The notes under the pieces are model-generated. The model was not told where the DNA came from. It was given only the letters and a program-made list of their open reading frames with translations, and searched no databases. 10,938 nt of DNA. Source: Oscillospiraceae bacterium. Its GTDB lineage: Bacteria; Bacillota; Clostridia; Oscillospirales; Ruminococcaceae. The position numbers were made by a program, and so were the translations under genes. Positions 7,407 to 10,938 of this stretch are shown here, piece after piece. The DNA is taken from assembly GCA_014796735.1 (NCBI GenBank), contig JAAVIG010000107.1, positions 1 through 10,938 of the forward strand. The letters are read 5' to 3'. The first letter of the stretch is position 1. Each line of letters opens with the position of its first letter.

Positions 7407-8126
7407 TTAATCTTCAAATTTTGAAACACCGTAATAGGACAGAAAAGCGGAGTTTACTTCCTTATACAGTTGACGTGACAAAGGGATCACCGCACCGTTG
7501 TCAAGCGTCACTTCCGAATTGCATACATTTTTTATGAACTTCAGCGCGACTATATAGGAGCGGTGACATTGAATAAACTCGTCGCCTAAAAGCTGTTTTG
7601 CTTCGGTGATAGTCATACGTGCCTCATAGGTGTCCGAAAGCGTTTGAAAGACCACTCGATGAGAGATAATCTCTGCGTAAACGATTTGATCGACAAATAC
7701 CCGCTCGGTCTTTCCGTCCTTACGCAGGGAGATAGAGCGCCCGATTTTGCCAATATTACGCATTGCGCGATTAAGCACCTCTGCGATCCTGTCAGGCATA
7801 ACGGGTTTGAGAAGATAATGAAGCGCCGAAACATCGTAGCCCTGCGCCATATAGTCCGGATAACCCGTGATAAAGACGATCTGAGAGCGGTTGTCCTCAT
7901 TTCTCAGATGTTTTGCAAGGTCGACGCCGTTCATTTCGTTCATCTCAACATCAAGAAGAAGAATATCAAAGTCTTTTTCGTCATCATAATGAAATAAGAA
8001 CGCCTCAGCAGATGAAAATGTGGACAGATCAACAGCCGTTCCGGATTGTTTTGACCAAGTGCGAACTGTGTCGGATATATAGTCCCGCTCCTCGGGGGAA
8101 TCTTCACATATTGCAATCCTAATCAT
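7407..8126 (-). CDS. LytTR-family response regulator
   Basis: A 239-residue DNA-binding response regulator. The receiver domain (about 1-122) shows the acidic pair Glu8/Asp9, the phosphoacceptor Asp59 in LLLDV, Thr87 in FITGY and Lys107 in LLKPV. The LytTR DNA-binding domain (about 132-233) has the typical features ISLRKDG, VYAEIISHRVVF, CHRSYIVAL and IPLSRQLYKEV. AgrA-like regulators of this type bind pairs of short direct repeats upstream of their targets. It is followed after 24 bp by its probable kinase. The likely target is the exporter pair downstream, and perhaps its own operon. The ATG is preceded by a GAGG site (complement of 8139-8142) at about 12 nt. No clear pair of LytTR repeats was picked out by eye. 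Confidence 0.94.
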   Translation of the reverse strand: MIRIAICEDSPEERDYISDTVRTWSKQSGTAVDLSTFSSAEAFLFHYDDEKDFDILLLDVEMNEMNGVDLAKHLRNEDNRSQIVFITGYPDYMAQGYDVSALHYLLKPVMPDRIAEVLNRAMRNIGKIGRSISLRKDGKTERVFVDQIVYAEIISHRVVFQTLSDTYEARMTITEAKQLLGDEFIQCHRSYIVALKFIKNVCNSEVTLDNGAVIPLSRQLYKEVNSAFLSYYGVSKFED

Positions 8127-8275
8127 TTTGTGTCTGTACCTCGTATATAAAAAAAGCCATATCCGATATATCCGAGTATGGCTTTCATGCGCACTGTTTG
8201 GCAGACGCCGCGTTTCAGTTGGTCGAAACTTTTAATAATATCGACCTAAACAGCAGTCCTTATTTTTATAATGTG
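8127..8275 (-). promoter_or_regulatory. Structured intergenic leader between serA and the response regulator gene
   Basis: Apart from the terminator at 8149-8185, this 149-bp gap has an outer pairing of CTGTTTGG (8194-8201) with CCTAAACAG (8245-8253, one bulge). Inside it are two mutually exclusive inner stems: GGTCGA/TCGACC (8221-8226 with 8241-8246) and GTTTC/GAAAC (8212-8216 with 8225-8229). A weak TATAAA -10-like box (complement of 8265-8270) could start an RNA of about 130 nt. The layout resembles an attenuation leader. I recognise no known riboswitch or T-box class. Confidence 0.3.
8149..8185 (-). terminator. Intrinsic terminator just upstream of the response regulator gene
   Basis: The arms AAAGCCATA (8153-8161) and TATGGCTTT (8177-8185) form a 9-bp stem with a 15-nt loop, followed on the minus strand by a run of seven U (complement of 8149-8155, partly overlapping the stem). 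It would end the serCA transcript. Its U-tract ends 22 nt before the regulator ATG and 6 nt before its ribosome binding site. There is no room for a normal promoter between, so the regulator needs read-through or a promoter overlapping the hairpin. Confidence 0.75.
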
Positions 8276-9439
8276 TTACTTAATAATACGAACGCCCAGA
8301 ACCGCGTCAATAGCCTCAAACTTTTCAGCTAATCCGTCGGTTTTGCCCTTAACATCAAGAACAGTGTAAGCGTAATCCTTCTTGGACTTGCTCTCCATGT
8401 TTTCGATATTGATCTTAGCTCCGGCTGTTACTGCGGAAATCTTATTGATAAGACCCTCAACATTTTTATGGATAATACATACCTTCGCATCACCCGTCAT
8501 TGCCATTGAAACATTGGGAAGATTTACGCTGTTGGTTATATTGCCGTTTTCGATATAGTCCATAAGCTGATTGCACGCCATTACCGCGCAGTTGTCCTCG
8601 CTTTCGGGAGTGGAAGCGCCAAGGTGGGGAAGTGCGATAACGCCGTCAACACCGATAAGCGCGTCGGTAGGGAAGTCGGTAACATACGCCGCCATGCCGC
8701 CGTTCTTAAGCGCTTCGATAACGGCGGTATCGTCAACCAGATCGCCGCGTGCAAAGTTAAGAATACGGACGTTCTTTTTCATTGAAGCGATTGTTTCGGC
8801 GTTGATCATGCCCTTTGTATCGGCGGTCAAGGGTACATGAATGGAAATATAATCGCAGTTTTCATATATTTCCTTGTTGGATTTTACATACTTTATTTTT
8901 GTGGAAAGGTGAAGCGCGCCCACAACCGAAAGATAGGGATCGGCGCCGTAAACCTCCATGCCGAGATTTACAGCGGCATTGGCAACCAACGCGCCGATAG
9001 CACCGAGACCGATAACGCCAAGCTTTTTGCCCTTAAGCTCCGGACCCGCAAACTGACTCTTGCCTTTTTCAACAAGCTTTCCAACCTCGTCGCCCTTACC
9101 CTTAAGGGTTTTTGCCCAATCTATAGCGGCGGGGATCCTTCTGCTGGAAAGCAGCAGTCCCGCTAAAACAAGCTCCTTAACCGCGTTGGCGTTTGCGCCG
9201 GGAGTATTGAACACAACGATACCTTTTTCGCTGCACTTGTCAATGGGGATATTGTTTGTACCCGCGCCCGCTCTTGCGATGGCGATCAGATCGTCACCCA
9301 ATTCCATTTCGTGCATGGAAGCGGAGCGTACAAGTATAGCGGCGGGATTAGCAATGTCTTCTCCGATATTGTACTTGGACTTATCCATTAAATCGGTGCC
9401 GCAAGCGGCTATTTTATTTAATGTTTGAATATTATACAT
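8276..9439 (-). CDS. serA: D-3-phosphoglycerate dehydrogenase (SerA), short form with ACT domain
   Basis: Oxidises 3-phosphoglycerate to 3-phosphohydroxypyruvate with NAD, the first step of serine synthesis, in the cytoplasm. At 387 residues it is the short ACT-containing form. Substrate-binding segments flank a nucleotide-binding core with GLGAIG (144-149) and the NAD-ribose-binding Asp167 in GADPY. The conserved RAGAGTNNI lies near 56-64 and NFARGDLVDD near 228-237 (catalytic Arg231). PHLGASTPESE follows from 271 (catalytic His272). A C-terminal ACT domain (about 318-387) suggests feedback by serine, as known for the family. The position that usually holds the catalytic Glu (FPTEP-like motif) reads FPTDA, so Asp259 replaces it. 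The gene follows serC by 21 bp with a GGAAAGGAAG ribosome site. serB is not in the window. Confidence 0.95.
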   Translation of the reverse strand: MYNIQTLNKIAACGTDLMDKSKYNIGEDIANPAAILVRSASMHEMELGDDLIAIARAGAGTNNIPIDKCSEKGIVVFNTPGANANAVKELVLAGLLLSSRRIPAAIDWAKTLKGKGDEVGKLVEKGKSQFAGPELKGKKLGVIGLGAIGALVANAAVNLGMEVYGADPYLSVVGALHLSTKIKYVKSNKEIYENCDYISIHVPLTADTKGMINAETIASMKKNVRILNFARGDLVDDTAVIEALKNGGMAAYVTDFPTDALIGVDGVIALPHLGASTPESEDNCAVMACNQLMDYIENGNITNSVNLPNVSMAMTGDAKVCIIHKNVEGLINKISAVTAGAKINIENMESKSKKDYAYTVLDVKGKTDGLAEKFEAIDAVLGVRIIK

Positions 9440-9460
9440 GTTATAATGCTTCCTTTCCGC

Positions 9461-10540
9461 TTAGTTGTTCTTTTCAAACTCTGCCATAAATTTAACCAAA
9501 GCTTCGCAGCCCTCAATAGGCATAGCGTTGTAAATAGAAGCGCGCATGCCGCCTACCGAACGGTGACCCTTGATGTTGACAAAGCCGTTTTTCTTTGCTT
9601 CCGCAACAAACTTGGCGTCAAGTTCATCATTGCCGGTCACAAAAGGAATATTCATAAGAGAGCGATCCGCGCCCTGTACGGTAGCTTTAAACATCTTGCT
9701 GCTGTCAAGGAAATCGTAGATAACCTTAGCTTTCTTTTCGTTAAGCTCCTTCATTGCCGAAAGTCCGCCCTTGCTCTTTATCCATTCAAGAACAAGTCCG
9801 AGAATGTAAATAGCATAGGTGGGAGGTGTGTTGAACATTGAACCGTTGTCAACGTGAGTCTTGTACTGGAGCATTGTGGGAACCTTGCTGTCCTCGGGGA
9901 ACTCACGGATAAGATCCTCACGGATAATAACAACTGTAAGACCGGCAGGGCCCATGTTCTTCTGTGCGCCCGCATAAATAAGACCGAATTTGCTTACGTC
10001 AACAGGCTCGGAAAGAATACATGAGGACATATCGGCAACCAAAGGAACGTCGCCCGTTTCGGGAAGCTTGGGGAACTTTGTTCCGTAAATGGTGTTGTTA
10101 AGGCAGATATGGAAGTAATCTGCATCCTTGTCAAATTTGCTTTCGTCAAGCTCGGGAATATAGGAGAAAGTTTTATCTTTAGAGGAAGCAACCGCGTTAG
10201 CTGTTCCGAATCTCTGAGCCTCCTTGTATGCCTTTGTAGCCCACTGTCCCGTTACAACAAAGTCAGCCTTGCCTTTTACCATGAGGTTGAGAGGTATCAT
10301 TGCGAACTGCATGGAAGCACCGCCCTGAAGGAAAAGCACCTTGTAGTTGTCGGGGATATTCATTACCTCGCGCAGAGAAGCCTCGCACGCGTCGATAATT
10401 GCCTGATACTCTTTTGAACGGTGAGACATTTCCATTACGGACTGACCCGAAGAACCGTATTCAAGCATTTCGTCCGCCGCTTTTTTAAGAACCTCTTCCG
10501 GTAACACTGCCGGACCCGCGCTAAAATTGTAAACTCTCAT
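9461..10540 (-). CDS. serC: Phosphoserine aminotransferase (SerC)
   Basis: Transfers the amino group of glutamate to 3-phosphohydroxypyruvate, giving phosphoserine (second step of serine synthesis); PLP enzyme, cytoplasmic. The product is 359 residues, the normal family length. It shows the N-terminal NFSAGPAVLP, FLQGGASMQF near 70-79, the PLP lysine in YAGAQKNMGPAG (Lys194), and the substrate-binding GHRSVGGMRASIYNAMP near 325-341. I place the start at 10540, not at the in-frame ATG at 10579, because a GGAGG site (complement of 10550-10554) sits 9 nt before 10540 and the conserved family N-terminus begins MRVYNFSAGP. First gene of the serC-serA operon. It has a consensus promoter about 130 nt upstream. 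Confidence 0.97.
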   Translation of the reverse strand: MRVYNFSAGPAVLPEEVLKKAADEMLEYGSSGQSVMEMSHRSKEYQAIIDACEASLREVMNIPDNYKVLFLQGGASMQFAMIPLNLMVKGKADFVVTGQWATKAYKEAQRFGTANAVASSKDKTFSYIPELDESKFDKDADYFHICLNNTIYGTKFPKLPETGDVPLVADMSSCILSEPVDVSKFGLIYAGAQKNMGPAGLTVVIIREDLIREFPEDSKVPTMLQYKTHVDNGSMFNTPPTYAIYILGLVLEWIKSKGGLSAMKELNEKKAKVIYDFLDSSKMFKATVQGADRSLMNIPFVTGNDELDAKFVAEAKKNGFVNIKGHRSVGGMRASIYNAMPIEGCEALVKFMAEFEKNN

Positions 10541-10549
10541 TATTAGTTG

Positions 10550-10554
10550 CCTCC
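10550..10554 (-). promoter_or_regulatory. serC: Ribosome binding site deciding the serC start
   Basis: GGAGG on the minus strand with a 9-nt spacer to the ATG at 10540. It rules out the upstream in-frame ATG at 10579, which would add 13 residues not typical of SerC and would place this site inside the coding region. Confidence 0.85.
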
Positions 10555-10676
10555 AAATTTTTTCTGCCGTCAAGAGCATGTATTCATGCGATACGTATAT
10601 GTTTACTGCGAATACCGCTCCGAAAACGAACGTATTGTGACGTTGAAACGTCTTTTATAGAAAACTGTCATTAACT

Positions 10677-10705
10677 ATTATAATTTAATATACTAAAATT
10701 GTCAA
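10677..10705 (-). promoter_or_regulatory. Consensus sigma-A promoter of serC-serA
   Basis: On the minus strand TTGACA (complement of 10700-10705) and TATAAT (complement of 10677-10682) are separated by exactly 17 bp: a perfect vegetative promoter. Transcription should start near 10670, giving a leader of about 130 nt before the serC ATG. The leader has small hairpins (GACGTT/AACGTC at 10639-10652 and GCATG/CATGC at 10576-10589) but no U-tailed terminator. Confidence 0.85.
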
Positions 10706-10822
10706 GAAAAAAATGGGTTTTTTTAAAATTTTATGCAGTTTGGCAAAAGTTTTTCGGTAATGCGGAGCGATATGTATAATAAGTGTATATGATTGCATAA
10801 ACAAAAATTTCCCGTCAAAAAC

Positions 10823-10851
10823 TTGTAATTAAATTTTTTTTGTGATATAAT
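10823..10851 (+). promoter_or_regulatory. Sigma-A promoter with extended -10 for the right-end gene
   Basis: TTGTAA (10823-10828), a 17-bp spacer and TATAAT (10846-10851), with TG one base before the -10 box (extended -10). Expected start near 10858, leaving a leader of about 42 nt that carries a CGGAG ribosome site before the ATG at 10900. Confidence 0.75.
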
Positions 10852-10899
10852 AACCTAAGACTGCGTAAAGCGGAAGATTATTTAAACGGAGTTTATTCG

Positions 10900-10938
10900 A
10901 TGGCAAACAATAATTACGGCGACAACAGCATAGTTTCC
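10900..10938 (+). CDS. Start of a gene cut by the window edge, possibly a GyrB/ParE-like topoisomerase subunit
   Basis: Only 13 codons are visible, reading MANNNYGDNSIVS. A CGGAG site about 9 nt upstream and the strong promoter at 10823-10851 support a real start. The YG-(N/D)-(D/N)-SI-x-S pattern at the N-terminus is reminiscent of Clostridia type II topoisomerase B subunits, in which it leads into a GADRVR-RP segment. That is from memory and rests on very few residues, so the product name is tentative. The right-hand continuation would settle it. Confidence 0.5.
   Translation, partial: MANNNYGDNSIVS

Larger units (their letters stand above)
10541..10899. other. Divergent intergenic region between serC and the right-end gene
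   Basis: This 359-bp stretch holds no supported gene. It contains the serC leader (10541 to about 10670), the serC promoter, an AT-rich spacer of about 117 bp between the two -35 boxes, the promoter of the rightward gene and that gene's short leader (about 10858-10899). A second TATAAT at 10775-10780 lacks a matching -35 box. No tRNA, repeat array or known riboswitch was recognised. Confidence 0.8.

Noticed and set aside
9425..9841. Plus-strand open frames opposite serC and serA (also 8837-9166, 9060-9428 and 10109-10417)
   Set aside because: All lie antisense to conserved enzyme genes and show no family resemblance or initiation signals.
10541..10579. Longer serC start at 10579
   Set aside because: The strong GGAGG site and the conserved SerC N-terminus place the start at 10540.
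10752..10780. TATAAT at 10775-10780 as a further plus-strand promoter
   Set aside because: The correctly spaced -35 region (TTTCGG) is poor and a better promoter lies nearer the gene at 10823-10851.
1..10938. CRISPR arrays, tRNA or rRNA genes, insertion sequences, integrases
   Set aside because: No regular repeat-spacer pattern, cloverleaf, transposase motif or long terminal repeat was found on reading both strands.

Overview
The window comes from a bacterial chromosome with moderately low GC. It shows strong AGGAGG-type ribosome binding sites, sigma-A promoters and U-tailed intrinsic terminators. Together with the protein families seen (LytTR regulator, AgrC-like GHKL kinase, tandem FtsX permease, short ACT-domain SerA), this points to a Clostridia-class Firmicute. 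A gut Ruminococcaceae/Oscillospiraceae relative is my best guess. That lineage call is inference from the look of the proteins, not from a search.

Layout, left to right. (1) 1-2895, plus strand: the 3' part of a MacB/LolD-type ABC ATPase (its Walker A lies before the window), then a 781-residue permease with two FtsX-type halves. (2) 2893-2920: a perfect inverted repeat that contains the stop codons of two converging operons. (3) 2918-6587, minus strand: two overlapping genes for half-size ABC exporters with fused membrane and ATPase domains, very probably a heterodimer. (4) 6588-6713: a gap holding a long hairpin with a U7 tail and embedded promoter-like boxes. (5) 6714-8126, minus strand: a two-component pair, a LytTR response regulator followed by a short AgrC-like histidine kinase with no membrane domain. 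(6) 8127-8275: a structured gap that ends in an intrinsic terminator just before the regulator's ribosome binding site. (7) 8276-10540, minus strand: serC then serA, two steps of serine synthesis, driven by a perfect TTGACA-17-TATAAT promoter. (8) 10541-10899: a divergent promoter region. (9) 10900 to the end, plus strand: the first 13 codons of another gene, possibly a GyrB/ParE-like topoisomerase subunit.

How the genes fit together: the regulator, kinase and exporter pair lie in one direction and look like a sense-and-export module (drug, peptide or envelope-stress export). The MacB-like system converges on them from the other side and may be functionally related, although only proximity suggests so. 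The serine genes are housekeeping neighbours. No precursor peptide, modification enzyme, mobile element, tRNA, rRNA or CRISPR array was seen.

The most interesting signal is regulatory. Both the two-component operon and the exporter operon have an intrinsic terminator hairpin with its U-tract only about 22-26 nt before the start codon. This suggests conditional termination (attenuation), or promoters built into the hairpins, rather than simple end-of-operon terminators. I did not find a convincingly new protein system.
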